From the NCBI GenBank assembly GCA_016722465.1, contig JADKJC010000013.1:806001-870000 (forward strand): a stretch of 64,000 nucleotides of DNA. Reading direction: 5' to 3'. The stretch's first letter is position 1, and every line of letters begins with the position of its first letter. The notes under the pieces are model-generated. The model was given only the letters and a program-made list of their open reading frames with translations. It did no database searches and was not told where the DNA came from. This stretch comes from Chitinophagaceae bacterium (lineage in GTDB: Bacteria; Bacteroidota; Bacteroidia; Chitinophagales; Chitinophagaceae). Position numbers and translations under genes: made by a program. Below are positions 53,904 to 63,112 of this stretch, in pieces.

Positions 53904-54971
53904 ATGGAACTCACCACCAACATCCCCGTACGTAAAAATCCATATTCAAAACTGAATGAAGTGGATTTTGATCACCTTGAATTTGGAAAATATGTATCCG
54001 ACCACATGCTGGTATGCGACTATGGCAATGGCGCCTGGAAAACTGCACAGATCGTCCCTTACGCCAATCTTTCGCTGAGCCCAACTACACTGGGGCTGCA
54101 TTACGGGCAAACCGTTTTTGAAGGCATGAAAGCTTTCAGGATGAAAGATGGCCGCATAAATATATTCAGGATCGACCGGCATTACGACCGTTTTGTAAAG
54201 TCGCTGCACAGAATGTGTATGGCTGTGCCACCCAGGGAAATTTTTATAGAGGGATTGATGCAGTTGATTGAACTGGATAAAGCCTGGGTGCCATCAAAAA
54301 GCGGCGAAGCTTTGTACATCCGCCCGTTCGTTTATGCAAGTGAAGCTAAGTTTGGCGTGAAGATATCTGACGAATACAGGTTCATTATTTTTGGAGGGCC
54401 TGTACCATCTTTATATTCTAACCCTATCAAAGTAAAAGTAGAAACACATTATGCAAGGGCAGCAAAAGGCGGAACAGGTTTTGCCAAATGCGGCGGCAAT
54501 TACGGCGGCGCTTATTATCCTACATTACTTGCAAAAAATGAAGGCTACGACCAGGTATTGTGGACAGATGCCAGGGAAAATAAATTCATTGAAGAAAGTG
54601 GTATGATGAACGCCATGTTTGTGATCGGCAACAAACTGGTAACACCACCATTGTCTGATTCTATTTTAGATGGTGTAACAAGAAACTCCTTACTAACGCT
54701 GGCGGTTGATATGGGCTTTGAAACAGATGAAAGGCCGGTAAGCATTGATGAACTGGAACAGGCATTTAAAAACAAAACGATCACCGAAGCTTTTGGCGCA
54801 GGAACAGCTGCAGTAGTAGCTCCGATACAAACGATCAACATCAACGGGGGGGATTACAACCTGCCTGCTTACAGCATTGAAAGCCTGCACAACAAATTAA
54901 AAGACCAGCTGGAACTGATACGCACCGGGCAGGTTGCCGATGTGCATGAATGGAATTGTATTGTTGGATAA
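53904..54971 (+). CDS. ilvE: Branched-chain amino acid aminotransferase IlvE
   Basis: PLP fold type IV enzyme, 355 aa, that makes or breaks down Leu, Ile and Val. Motifs: LHYGQTVFEGMKAFRMKDG, the PLP Lys in GTGFAKCGGNYGG, ESGMMNAMFVIGNK, and EAFGAGTAAVVAPIQ. ATG 53904. It is preceded by element copy 2 and ends at a strong terminator, so it is monocistronic. Confidence 0.96.
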   Translation: MELTTNIPVRKNPYSKLNEVDFDHLEFGKYVSDHMLVCDYGNGAWKTAQIVPYANLSLSPTTLGLHYGQTVFEGMKAFRMKDGRINIFRIDRHYDRFVKSLHRMCMAVPPREIFIEGLMQLIELDKAWVPSKSGEALYIRPFVYASEAKFGVKISDEYRFIIFGGPVPSLYSNPIKVKVETHYARAAKGGTGFAKCGGNYGGAYYPTLLAKNEGYDQVLWTDARENKFIEESGMMNAMFVIGNKLVTPPLSDSILDGVTRNSLLTLAVDMGFETDERPVSIDELEQAFKNKTITEAFGAGTAAVVAPIQTININGGDYNLPAYSIESLHNKLKDQLELIRTGQVADVHEWNCIVG

Positions 54972-54999
54972 AATCGTTTTCTATGAGTGAGGTTAAAGT

Positions 55000-55029
55000 A
55001 AAGCGCCGGTGTGGTTACCGGCGCTTTTT
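55000..55029 (+). terminator. Strong intrinsic terminator of ilvE
   Basis: AAAGCGCCGGT (55000-55010) and ACCGGCGCTTT (55017-55027), eleven perfect pairs, 6-nt loop GTGGTT, then T residues. Confidence 0.92.
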
Positions 55030-55122
55030 AATTTTTTCTTCGTGACCCTTGTGTAAATCTTCGTGCCTTTGTGGTTAGCTTTTACCACTAGGTACACAAA
55101 GAAATTTCACAAAGAGCACAGT

Positions 55123-56775
55123 CTAAATACCAATCTTTTCATTTACCACTTTCAATATCTCCGCTTCCATTGCCATCGTTTTATTTTCTATCTCTTTTCC
55201 TTTTGCAACAATATCCTCCACAAAATTTTTATCATCATAACCTGCGGCATTGATACGTACATTCATAAACGCCCCCATCACAGCGCTGCGTAAACACAAA
55301 GCACCTACGCCGGCATCGGAAACAGAATTGGGATTGCCGGTCTCCGCCATCGCTTTGATCACTTCCATACAGGCGTAAGAAGTTTGCATTACTTTAAAAG
55401 GAATTTCAATCGCATATTTTGTCGCCGCTTGTATTGCTGCTGTTCTGGTAGCTTTTTCAGCATCATTGCCTTTTGGCAATGCAAAAGCATTCATAATCTG
55501 GTTAAAGGCTTTGGTATCTGCATCCACCAGTTTTACCAATTCATTTTTGTATTGTTCCCCTTTCTCTGCCCAATCACCAAATTCTTTCCAGCGTTCATCC
55601 CAGCCTTTTTTATGACTGCTTAAATTGGCCACCATCGTACCCAATGCAATACCCAATGAACCAACGTATGCAGCAATAGAACCACCACCCGGCGCAGGAC
55701 TTTCACTGGCAGTTTCATCTGCAAAATCACTCAACGTCATGCTCACCAGTTTACTGTCAGCCTTATTGGCCAGCATATATTCAATAATTCTTTCTTCCGG
55801 TTTAAAAGGTACCAGTTCATCCAGCCCCATCGATTTGATGGCGATCCTGATCAGTTCCTTTTCACTCACACCGGCAGAGCGTTGCTGCTTCAGTAAAAAA
55901 TATTTACCTGCATCGGTCATTGCTTTTAAAGGGATCAGTCCAACCAACTCGCTACCGGTAACCCTGATACCACGGGCAGTTGCCCTGCCACACACTTCAT
56001 CAAACGCAATGTGTACCGGCGTGATGTTGATATTGGTAAGGTTCATGGAAATCTGCGCCACACCATATTCTTCAATGAACCAGCCAATGGCTTTTACACT
56101 TTTTAAGGAACCCGGCTTATTTACTTTCTTTCCATCCACTTCAACTGTTCTGCCAGCTTCCCTTACATCAAAAGCAATGGCATTGGCCCTCCTTGTACTG
56201 GTAGTATTCAGGTTTACATTATAAGCCACTAAAAAATCCCTGGCACCAATTACAGTAGCCCCACGGTTGGCATCGAAAACCGCCGGACCAAAATCAGGTT
56301 TCCATTCCGGCTGTACAATCTTTTTAGCAAAGCCTTCATATTCCCCGGCACGGATCACCGACAAATTGTTTCTTGATTGATCCGGCTGTGCGGCTTCGTA
56401 TAAATAAACGGCCAGTTGCTGCTCTTCTCCCACTCTTTTTGCCAGCTGTTGTGCGTAGGCCGCCGTTTCTTCCATGCTGATGTTGGCAATGGGTATCAAA
56501 GGACAAACATCCGTAGCGCCCATCCTCGGATGCTCACCTTTGTGTTTGCTCATATCGATTAGCTCACCAGCCTTCTTAATGGCCAGGAAAGCTGCGTCCA
56601 CAACAGCCTGTGGTGTTCCTACAAAAGTTACTACCGTTCTGTTGGTGGCTTTGCCCGGGTCAACATTCAACAGGCGTACACCGTCTACTTTCTCAATTTC
56701 GTCCGTTATTTGCCTGATGATATTAAGGTCGTTTCCTTCTGAAAAATTGGGGACACATTCAATGAGTTGCTGCAT
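55123..56775 (-). CDS. ftcD: Glutamate formimidoyltransferase / formimidoyl-THF cyclodeaminase (FtcD)
   Basis: Bifunctional enzyme of histidine degradation: moves the formimino group from formiminoglutamate to tetrahydrofolate, then releases ammonia. The N-terminal transferase domain starts MQQLIECVPNFSEGND and includes GATDVCPLIPIANISMEE. The C-terminal cyclodeaminase (about 345-550) has ESPAPGGGSIAAYVGSLGI. I set the start at ATG 56775, because the frame upstream to 56868 lacks homology-like text. Fused FtcD is known from animals and several Bacteroidota. Divergent from the tandem-repeat protein gene. Confidence 0.92.
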   Translation of the reverse strand: MQQLIECVPNFSEGNDLNIIRQITDEIEKVDGVRLLNVDPGKATNRTVVTFVGTPQAVVDAAFLAIKKAGELIDMSKHKGEHPRMGATDVCPLIPIANISMEETAAYAQQLAKRVGEEQQLAVYLYEAAQPDQSRNNLSVIRAGEYEGFAKKIVQPEWKPDFGPAVFDANRGATVIGARDFLVAYNVNLNTTSTRRANAIAFDVREAGRTVEVDGKKVNKPGSLKSVKAIGWFIEEYGVAQISMNLTNINITPVHIAFDEVCGRATARGIRVTGSELVGLIPLKAMTDAGKYFLLKQQRSAGVSEKELIRIAIKSMGLDELVPFKPEERIIEYMLANKADSKLVSMTLSDFADETASESPAPGGGSIAAYVGSLGIALGTMVANLSSHKKGWDERWKEFGDWAEKGEQYKNELVKLVDADTKAFNQIMNAFALPKGNDAEKATRTAAIQAATKYAIEIPFKVMQTSYACMEVIKAMAETGNPNSVSDAGVGALCLRSAVMGAFMNVRINAAGYDDKNFVEDIVAKGKEIENKTMAMEAEILKVVNEKIGI

Positions 56776-56920
56776 AAATTTCGTTTTGAAAATGGCAGGA
56801 ATATTATTCCATCCGCAAGTAAAGGAAAACCAGCCATCTTTTAAAATTCCCTTTAACCCCTTCATCAAAAATTAAATAAATACAAAAGCCAAACAATTTA
56901 TAATTTTACAAAAAAACACC

Positions 56921-57610
56921 GTGAAAATACCAATTCTATTACTTGCCATCATTTGTACAGCAGTTTCAAGCTTTGCCCAAAAAATTGATTTGATAACTTT
57001 ATCAGGGTATGGCGCCACTGCAGCTTTCTATTACGAAACAGCGGATAAAATATCCATTGTGTTTACAAAGGATGGTGCTATATCGGAATTTGGCACACAA
57101 TACGACAAAGGCACGTATGGATATTATCCCGGCAAATTATTAAAGTACATGGGCAGGGTGGATTACTACAGCAAAGATGAGAACGAAGCTTTCATGGGCA
57201 AAGTAAAATACATCGGCCTCACCATGATTCCCTATTATGGCTCCTATGATGATGCAGCATTACAAGGGAAAATAAAAAGCATTGGCAGCACACAATTCGA
57301 ATACTATCTTTCCTTTGAAGATGCTTCCATAAAAGGTACCATAAAAAATGTTGGCAGTACTGCTTTCACTTACTGCAGTTCTTTTGATAACGAAGCCACC
57401 AGGGGAAGAATCAAAAGCATTGGCAATACCAGGTTTGACTGGTACACTTCTTTTGACGATAAATCGTTGAGCGGCAAGTTAAAATCCATTGACAACTATA
57501 CGTTCACTTACTATACTTCATTCGAAAACAACAACGGACAAAAAGGTTTTATGAAATCAGGGTTCCAGTCGAAGTATATCAACGGGATCAATTATTATGT
57601 GAGGAATTAA
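56921..57610 (+). CDS. Exported tandem-repeat protein, unknown function
   Basis: A 229-aa protein with GTG start and signal peptide ending VSSFAQ. From about residue 90 the sequence is built of 20-22-residue repeats, for example GKIKSIGSTQFEYYLSFED, GTIKNVGSTAFTYCSSFDN, GRIKSIGNTRFDWYTSFDD and GKLKSIDNYTFTYYTSFEN. Conserved positions are Gly, Ile-Lys-x-Ile-Gly, Phe/Tyr and Ser-Phe-Asp, giving a likely beta-solenoid-like fold. I know of no function. Divergent from ftcD; no promoter match found. Confidence 0.65.
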   Translation: MKIPILLLAIICTAVSSFAQKIDLITLSGYGATAAFYYETADKISIVFTKDGAISEFGTQYDKGTYGYYPGKLLKYMGRVDYYSKDENEAFMGKVKYIGLTMIPYYGSYDDAALQGKIKSIGSTQFEYYLSFEDASIKGTIKNVGSTAFTYCSSFDNEATRGRIKSIGNTRFDWYTSFDDKSLSGKLKSIDNYTFTYYTSFENNNGQKGFMKSGFQSKYINGINYYVRN

Positions 57611-57647
57611 TCGAGTAGTAAGTAATAAGTAGTAAGTTGTAAGAAGG

Positions 57648-57703
57648 ATTTTTGTGACCGCCAGTATATCCATCTTCAACATCGTTGTGTCACTCACTTG
57701 TAC
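57648..57703 (-). repeat. Interspersed element, copy 3 (reverse)
   Basis: On the minus strand: GTACAAGTGAGTGACACAAC (57703-57684) continuing into CGATG, then ATACTG, then GCGGTCACAAAAAT. The GTGAC and GTCAC ends could pair. It lies in the gap between the tandem-repeat protein gene and hutI, downstream of hutI on its strand. Confidence 0.6.
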
Positions 57704-57743
57704 TTTGATATCAATAGTCAGCAATGAAGCAACCGTTCCAGGC

Positions 57744-58985
57744 TTATAAAAATTCTCCATTGATCATTACCTTGTCAATCAGGTTATTTCCAAAACTATA
57801 CGGGAGATAAGTCAATGAAGGGATAGGCTTAGTGAAAATTAGATTGGCCTTTTTCCCAACAGTGATACTACCCACTTCTTTTTCCAGTTCCATTGCATAA
57901 GCGCCATTGATCGTTGCTGCATTAATGGCTTCTTCCGGCAGCATTTTCATTTGTATACAACTTAGTGCCACCACAAAATTCATATTGCCACTGGGTGATG
58001 AACCGGGATTGTAATCGCTGGCCAGTGCAACGGCGCAGTTGGCATCAATCAGTTGCCTGGCAGGCTGGTATTGCATCCGCAAAAAGAAAGCAGCCGTTGG
58101 CAATAAGGTCCCGATCGTGTCAGAAGCTGCCAGGTCAGCCACATCTTTATCAGTCATTGTTTCAAGATGATCAACCGATACCGCATTCAATTCAATCGCT
58201 TTTTGTATGCCGCCAATACTGTTAAGTTGGTTAATGTGCAGTTTTGGTTTTAAACCATAGCTCATCCCCGCTTTGCAGATGATTTCCATTTCTTCGGCAG
58301 AAAAGAAACCTGTTTCACAAAATACATCAATATAATCAGCCAGTTTTTCTACAGCTATTACCGGCAGCATTTCGTTGATAATGCTGTCAATATATGCCTG
58401 GTGATTTTCCTTGTATTGAACAGGATAGGTATGTGCACCAAGGAAGGTCGATTTAATTAACAGGTTCGATTTCTCTTTCAGTCTTTTTACTACCCTCAGC
58501 ATCTTCAGTTCTGTTTCCACCGTTAAACCATAGCCGCTTTTTATTTCGATGGCACCGGTTCCCAATTTGGCAACTTCAATCAATCGTTTCCATGCCTGGA
58601 TAAAGAGTTCATCTTCTGTTGCATCATTTAGGTTTTTTGCCGAGTTTAAAATACCGCCACCTTTTGCAGCGATCTCCGCATAACTCAATCCTTTGATCTT
58701 GTCAACAAATTCATTTTCCCTGCTGCCGGCAAAAACCAAATGTGTATGGCTGTCGCACCAGGCAGGCAATACAAATTGACCATCTGCTTTAATGATATGC
58801 CCGGGTAACTGCGGCACTTTCAACTCCAGTTCATACATATGCCCATACTCCGCAATAATGCCATCTTCAATCAGTAAAAAAGCGTTTTCAATACCTGGTA
58901 ATTCAGCCAAAGCCTTGCCCCGGAGCAAATGATTCTGCACTCTTATGCTGATGAGTTGTTGTATGTTGATGATCAGTGTTGTCAT
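57744..58985 (-). CDS. hutI: Imidazolonepropionase (HutI)
   Basis: Amidohydrolase of 413 aa that opens the imidazolone ring in histidine degradation. Metal-binding HxH is in WCDSHTHLVFAG; EIKSGYGLTVETELKML is the family signature. Later ALASDYNPGSSPSGN supplies the last Asp. ATG at 58985. It starts 9 bp after the stop of the MurC-like gene on the same strand, so the two may share a transcript. Confidence 0.95.
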   Translation of the reverse strand: MTTLIINIQQLISIRVQNHLLRGKALAELPGIENAFLLIEDGIIAEYGHMYELELKVPQLPGHIIKADGQFVLPAWCDSHTHLVFAGSRENEFVDKIKGLSYAEIAAKGGGILNSAKNLNDATEDELFIQAWKRLIEVAKLGTGAIEIKSGYGLTVETELKMLRVVKRLKEKSNLLIKSTFLGAHTYPVQYKENHQAYIDSIINEMLPVIAVEKLADYIDVFCETGFFSAEEMEIICKAGMSYGLKPKLHINQLNSIGGIQKAIELNAVSVDHLETMTDKDVADLAASDTIGTLLPTAAFFLRMQYQPARQLIDANCAVALASDYNPGSSPSGNMNFVVALSCIQMKMLPEEAINAATINGAYAMELEKEVGSITVGKKANLIFTKPIPSLTYLPYSFGNNLIDKVMINGEFL

Positions 58986-58994
58986 GCAGAATAT

Positions 58995-60374
58995 TTACAA
59001 TTGTTCCCAAACCTGTTTGCCAAAAACTTCAAGGCCTGGGTCCCTTGCCCCCATCAATAACAGTACACAATTGCCAGTGAGGTGTGGCCTTGCAGCAGTA
59101 AAAAAAGCATTCCTGTCTTCTACAAAAAAAGCATTTTTACCAAGCGCCTTTATATCTGTTATTAAATCATTGGCAGAAATATCTTTTACGGCTGTGCCGC
59201 CGGCATAAAATATCTCACTCATCCATATCTCATCTCCGGGCCTTAGCACCGCTGCAATTTCTTTTACAAAATCAGTGCGTAAAAATCTTGTGGGGCCATA
59301 ACCATGTGGCTGAAACCAGGCTACTACTTTGGGCGCAATGTACTGGCAGGCCGCAATAGATGCTGCACACTTGGCCGGGTTATGGGCATAGTCATCAATT
59401 ACCCAAACGCCATTCTTGTTGCCCAAAACCTGGTGACGGCGGTAAATGCCTTCATAAGTTTTTAATGCTGCAGCACAGGTATCCAGGTTAACCCCCAGTT
59501 GATTGGCAACACAGGAAGCCGCCAGGGCATTTTCCATATTGTGCTTTCCTACTGTATCAATGTTGAATGTTGAATGTTGAATGTTGAATTGAATAGACAG
59601 CCCTTCCTGGTGAAAATCAGTAGCTATATATCCTGCAGTTGAATTTTCATCTGTCGAGAAATCATGTTGAATATCTGCCGACAATTGTTTTGCTAACTGA
59701 CTGGATTGATTGACCACAAATAATTTTTGGGTATTGGCTTTAAAGGTGCCAAAGATACTCATCAGTTCATCGATCTCCTGGTGGTCTTTATCAATATTCA
59801 GCAGCAAACCCACTTCCGGATGATATTGCACAATGGAGCCATCGCTTTCATCAGCTTCAATCACCAACCATTCGCCTGCCCCTACTTTGGCGTTGCCTAT
59901 CTTTCCTTCCTTGATAATGCTAACCAACCCTGCACCGCTGATGATGCTTGGTTGAAGACCGGCGTATTCTAAAATGGAAAACAACATAGCGCTGGTGGTG
60001 CTTTTACCAGACGTACCTCCAACAGCAATGGTGCGTTTACTTTTTGCTATCATCGCAAGTAATTCCGAACGTTTAATGATGGGAATGTTTAACTGCTTTG
60101 CTTTCTGAACTTCAAACACCGTATCTTCTACTGCGGTGGATACCACCACCAGATCTGTTGCATCAGTAATGCCTGCCCCATCCTGCAAAAAGCATTGGAT
60201 ATTTTCTGCTTCCAGTTTCTCCTTTGTTTCATTGTAAGTATCGGGTAAAAAATAACGGTCGCTGCCGCTGATGTTTTTACCAATGCCGGATAAGTATTGT
60301 GCAATAGCGCTCATGCCGGTGCCGGCTACACCAATGAAAAATATGTTCTGAAAATCGCTGATGGTTTTATTCAT
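58995..60374 (-). CDS. MurC-like Mur ligase paralogue
   Basis: A 459-aa Mur-ligase-fold protein. Start IFFIGVAGTGMSAIAQYLSG with the Rossmann GxGxxG, then GSDRYF. The P-loop is VGGTSGKSTTSAM, where MurC normally has GTHGKTT. Then VIEADESDGSIVQYHPEV with NIDKDHQEID, and C-terminal YAHNPAKCAASI. The order fits MurC rather than Mpl, but the locus has no other cell-wall gene. It may ligate an unusual substrate. Residues about 268-280 (FNIQHSTFNI) arise from a 7-bp DNA tandem repeat inside the gene. Confidence 0.75.
   Translation of the reverse strand: MNKTISDFQNIFFIGVAGTGMSAIAQYLSGIGKNISGSDRYFLPDTYNETKEKLEAENIQCFLQDGAGITDATDLVVVSTAVEDTVFEVQKAKQLNIPIIKRSELLAMIAKSKRTIAVGGTSGKSTTSAMLFSILEYAGLQPSIISGAGLVSIIKEGKIGNAKVGAGEWLVIEADESDGSIVQYHPEVGLLLNIDKDHQEIDELMSIFGTFKANTQKLFVVNQSSQLAKQLSADIQHDFSTDENSTAGYIATDFHQEGLSIQFNIQHSTFNIDTVGKHNMENALAASCVANQLGVNLDTCAAALKTYEGIYRRHQVLGNKNGVWVIDDYAHNPAKCAASIAACQYIAPKVVAWFQPHGYGPTRFLRTDFVKEIAAVLRPGDEIWMSEIFYAGGTAVKDISANDLITDIKALGKNAFFVEDRNAFFTAARPHLTGNCVLLLMGARDPGLEVFGKQVWEQL
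59563..59590. repeat. 7-bp tandem repeat inside the MurC-like gene
   Basis: TTGAATG (plus strand) three times in a row at 59563-59583, then TTGAATT, total 28 bp. Because 7 is not a multiple of three, gain or loss of one unit would shift the reading frame. Confidence 0.85.
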
Positions 60375-60429
60375 GATATCCTGAAATCAATTTTACTGTT
60401 AATGGTTAACTGCTGCATGTTGATACAAT

Positions 60430-60486
60430 GTACAAGAGTGCGACGCCAATGAAGCCCAATAGCAGCAGGTAAGCCGGGTTCAAAAC
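60430..60486 (+). repeat. Interspersed element, copy 4 (diverged)
   Basis: GTACAAGAGTGCGACGCCAA (60430-60449), then AGCAGCAGG, then AAGCCGGGTTCAAAACT. The blocks match copies 1-3 in order (GTACAAG-AGTG, GACxC, CYGGnGTTCAAAA). It overlaps the 3' end of the transporter gene. Confidence 0.5.
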
Positions 60487-61706
60487 TATCCCAATCTTTT
60501 CTTAATATGCAGGCTCCTGTAGGCAATAATAAATGCCGCCAGCAACAATGCAGCGCCCACTAAAAATGGTGCACCGGGCAAATAAACCGGTGCATTGCTG
60601 TGAGAAAAATAATAAAACAGGTTATTCATCAGCAACGGGCCTATAATGGCACAGGCAGACTGCATACTGGTTAATGCGCCCTGCAGTTCGCCCTGTTCAT
60701 TGGCTGGCACCTGTCCGCTCATTACAGACTGCAATGCAGGCTGTGCAATACCGCCAAAGCAATACGGCACCAGGAACACAAACATCATCCAGCCCTGGTT
60801 GGCAATGCCGAATAAAAACATTCCGATCGTATATAAAAGCAACCCGGTATAAATGCTTTTCTCATTGCCCAGTTTTGGATTGACATACCTTGTTAATCCA
60901 CCCTGCACGATGGCTACCAGTACACCCACTACCGCCAGCGATATCCCCACCATTTTTTCATCCCAGTTAAAACGGAACATGGTGAAATAACTCCAGTTGC
61001 TTTGTACGGCATGCGATGCCAGGTACACCAGTGTCATGGAAATTACGAGGCCACCGAGTGCAGGAAATCTTTTCAGCCGGAGCAGAGAAGTTAACGGATT
61101 GGCCCTTTTCCAGTTGAACTCACGGCGGTTTTCTTTTGACAATGATTCCGGCAATACAAAATAACCGTAGAGCCAGTTCAACAACGCCAATACCGCAGCT
61201 GCATAAAAAGGCACCCTAGGGCCAAAGTGCCCCAGCAGGCCACCAAGCAAAGGCCCAATGATAAACCCAAGGCCAAAAGCGGCCCCCACCATACCAAAAT
61301 TCTTCGCCCTGTTTTCAGGAGTACTTATATCGGCAATATATGCAAAGCCGGTAGTAATACTTGCTCCGGTGATCCCACTGATAACACGCCCGACAAACAA
61401 CCAGCCATACGTAGGTGCAAGGGCAAGGAATAAATAATCAATACCAAAACCAAATAATGAAAAGAGCAATACGGGCCTGCGGCCATACTTATCACTCATG
61501 CTGCCAAACAATGGCGCACATAAAAACTGCATGAAGGCATAAACAAACATCAGCCAGCTGCCATACTTTGAAGCGCCGCTGATATCAACACCCTTTAATT
61601 CAGCAATCAGTTTGGGCATTACCGGTATGATGACACCAAAGCCAATGATATCAATCAACAGTGTAATGAAGATGAACCCTACGGCAGCATTTTTATTTAC
61701 AGGCAT
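60486..61706 (-). CDS. TetA-like MFS drug-efflux transporter
   Basis: A 406-aa inner-membrane antiporter with 12 predicted helices. It starts [20 protein letters not shown], has the family loop [20 protein letters not shown] between helices 2 and 3, and [18 protein letters not shown] (motif region near helices 4-5). Belongs to the TCR/Tet drug:H+ branch; whether tetracycline is a substrate cannot be told. Ends overlapping element copy 4. Confidence 0.9.
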   Translation of the reverse strand: MPVNKNAAVGFIFITLLIDIIGFGVIIPVMPKLIAELKGVDISGASKYGSWLMFVYAFMQFLCAPLFGSMSDKYGRRPVLLFSLFGFGIDYLFLALAPTYGWLFVGRVISGITGASITTGFAYIADISTPENRAKNFGMVGAAFGLGFIIGPLLGGLLGHFGPRVPFYAAAVLALLNWLYGYFVLPESLSKENRREFNWKRANPLTSLLRLKRFPALGGLVISMTLVYLASHAVQSNWSYFTMFRFNWDEKMVGISLAVVGVLVAIVQGGLTRYVNPKLGNEKSIYTGLLLYTIGMFLFGIANQGWMMFVFLVPYCFGGIAQPALQSVMSGQVPANEQGELQGALTSMQSACAIIGPLLMNNLFYYFSHSNAPVYLPGAPFLVGAALLLAAFIIAYRSLHIKKRLG

Positions 61707-61775
61707 GTAGTAACAATAAGTTTGGATGGCAAGATAGATAAACCCTTGCTGATATCATTTTTAAAATAGCCGTTG

Positions 61776-62033
61776 TTAGCCTTTGAGTTTTGTTACCAGG
61801 TCGATATACTCCTGCATGGCAGCAGCCTGGGATTTGCCTTTTTGTGTATCCCAGGCATTGTATTTTGCCTTGGCTACAAAGTCAAAAGGATTGGTAGGTG
61901 CATTGCCTGATACATCACCTTCTGTTGATTGCTTGTACAATGAATACAGTGTAAGCAGGGTTTCGTTATCTGGTTTCTGATTCAGGCTTTTGCTTTGTGC
62001 TACGGCCTGTTCAAATTGTTCTTTCAGTTCCAT
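61776..62033 (-). CDS. Acyl-CoA-binding protein
   Basis: An 85-aa ACBP homologue: LKEQFEQAVAQSKSLNQKPD, LYSLYKQSTEGDVSG with the conserved YKQ, then AKYNAWDTQKGKSQAAAMQE and LVTKL. Four-helix bundle carrying long-chain acyl-CoA in the cytoplasm. Single small gene, 70 bp from the transporter start. Confidence 0.95.
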   Translation of the reverse strand: MELKEQFEQAVAQSKSLNQKPDNETLLTLYSLYKQSTEGDVSGNAPTNPFDFVAKAKYNAWDTQKGKSQAAAMQEYIDLVTKLKG

Positions 62034-62124
62034 GATTTAGATAATTTAGATGGCAATTTAAATATAAAAGATGATTTGCTGGTGAATGGTCAATGGTGAA
62101 TGAGTAGCCCTTGAGGCCAGCTGC

Positions 62125-62600
62125 TCACTGAGACAGTTTATCCAGCTCCTTTTGGTAGTCATACTGCAGGTCTTCATGCATGGTATCGATGGCTTTTCCG
62201 GCCTTCTTCAATTGTGCATGGTAAAGATTATTCAGCGCTGCACTTTTTTGAAAAGGGATGCCCGAGTTTTTAAGCACTGAACAGAAATACAATAACAACC
62301 CGGCCTCCGTTTCTTTGGAAGCAGTGTACTTAATATGCTTATTGGTGATTCGTAAGATTTTGCGGATGCTCTTTTTTGCAAAATAGAGGTTGCTGCTGTT
62401 AATTTCTGTAAACTGTTCATCGATTTCTTTTTTAACAGCCTCTATGTATGCATGTTCATCATGCGATTCAAACAACAGGTAATTCAGGAGTTCTTTATTT
62501 TCCTTTTGTATTTGATAAGGCGCACACATACTTCCACCAGCTTTGCAGGTGACAAGTTCTTTAATTCTTCTTTCAGCTCGTTTACTGAAGCAGCTTTCAT
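62125..62600 (-). pseudogene. Small helical protein, unknown function, one apparent frameshift
   Basis: The open frame (134 aa, up to 62529) lacks a convincing start. From the ATG at 62600 another frame reads MKAASVNELKEELKNLSPAK and joins smoothly after one extra A in the four-base run at 62504-62507 (T on the plus strand), giving KYKKENKELLNYLLFE. The joined protein of about 158 aa belongs to a helical Bacteroidota family I have seen unnamed; features include ESHDEHAYIEAVKKEIDEQF and YFAKKSIRKILRITNKHI. Function unknown. It starts 20 bp after the preceding exported-protein gene, on the same strand. Confidence 0.65.
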
Positions 62601-62620
62601 GGCTGTATTATTTGCTTTGC

Positions 62621-63019
62621 TCAATCAATATTTTCTCCGGAGGCATACAATTGCCTTACACCGGCAACCTTTGAATTATTAATAAACTCAATGGTTGCTT
62701 TATCTCCCGGCTGCAACACAATGTTTAATGCATTTCCAACATAATTGAGGATGGTGCCGTTTTGAGCCGGTGCCAGTTTGAAAGTAAACCCGTTATTTAT
62801 TTTAATGGTGAGCCCTTTTACATTTTCACCATAGGCCATGATGGTTCCGATCACAACGGTTTGTTTATCTGCGGTAATATTCAGCACCCCATAGTTTTTA
62901 TTGTCCTTATCCTGTGAAGAAGAGGTGCTAAAATATTCTTTCCTGACTGTTTGTGCTGCTGCAGTTGAAAATATCAGTAATGCAGCTATGCAACCGGTTA
63001 CAATTGCCTTTGTTTTCAT
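62621..63019 (-). CDS. Small exported protein, unknown function
   Basis: A 132-aa protein with signal peptide ending FSTAAAQ. The mature part begins TVRKEYFSTSSSQDKDN and has beta-rich text such as YGVLNITADKQTVVIGTIMA and VGNALNIVLQPGDKATIEFI. No family recognised; resembles a small Ig-like or copper-binding fold, but this is only an impression. Same strand as the helical protein gene, 20 bp upstream of it. Confidence 0.6.
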   Translation of the reverse strand: MKTKAIVTGCIAALLIFSTAAAQTVRKEYFSTSSSQDKDNKNYGVLNITADKQTVVIGTIMAYGENVKGLTIKINNGFTFKLAPAQNGTILNYVGNALNIVLQPGDKATIEFINNSKVAGVRQLYASGENID

Positions 63020-63112
63020 TGTAAATTATTTCGCTAAAAGTATTGATTATTTCTATTGAAAGTGATAAGCAAGTCAGTTCATTGCTTTATTATTGCAGGA
63101 AAATTTCTGTCC

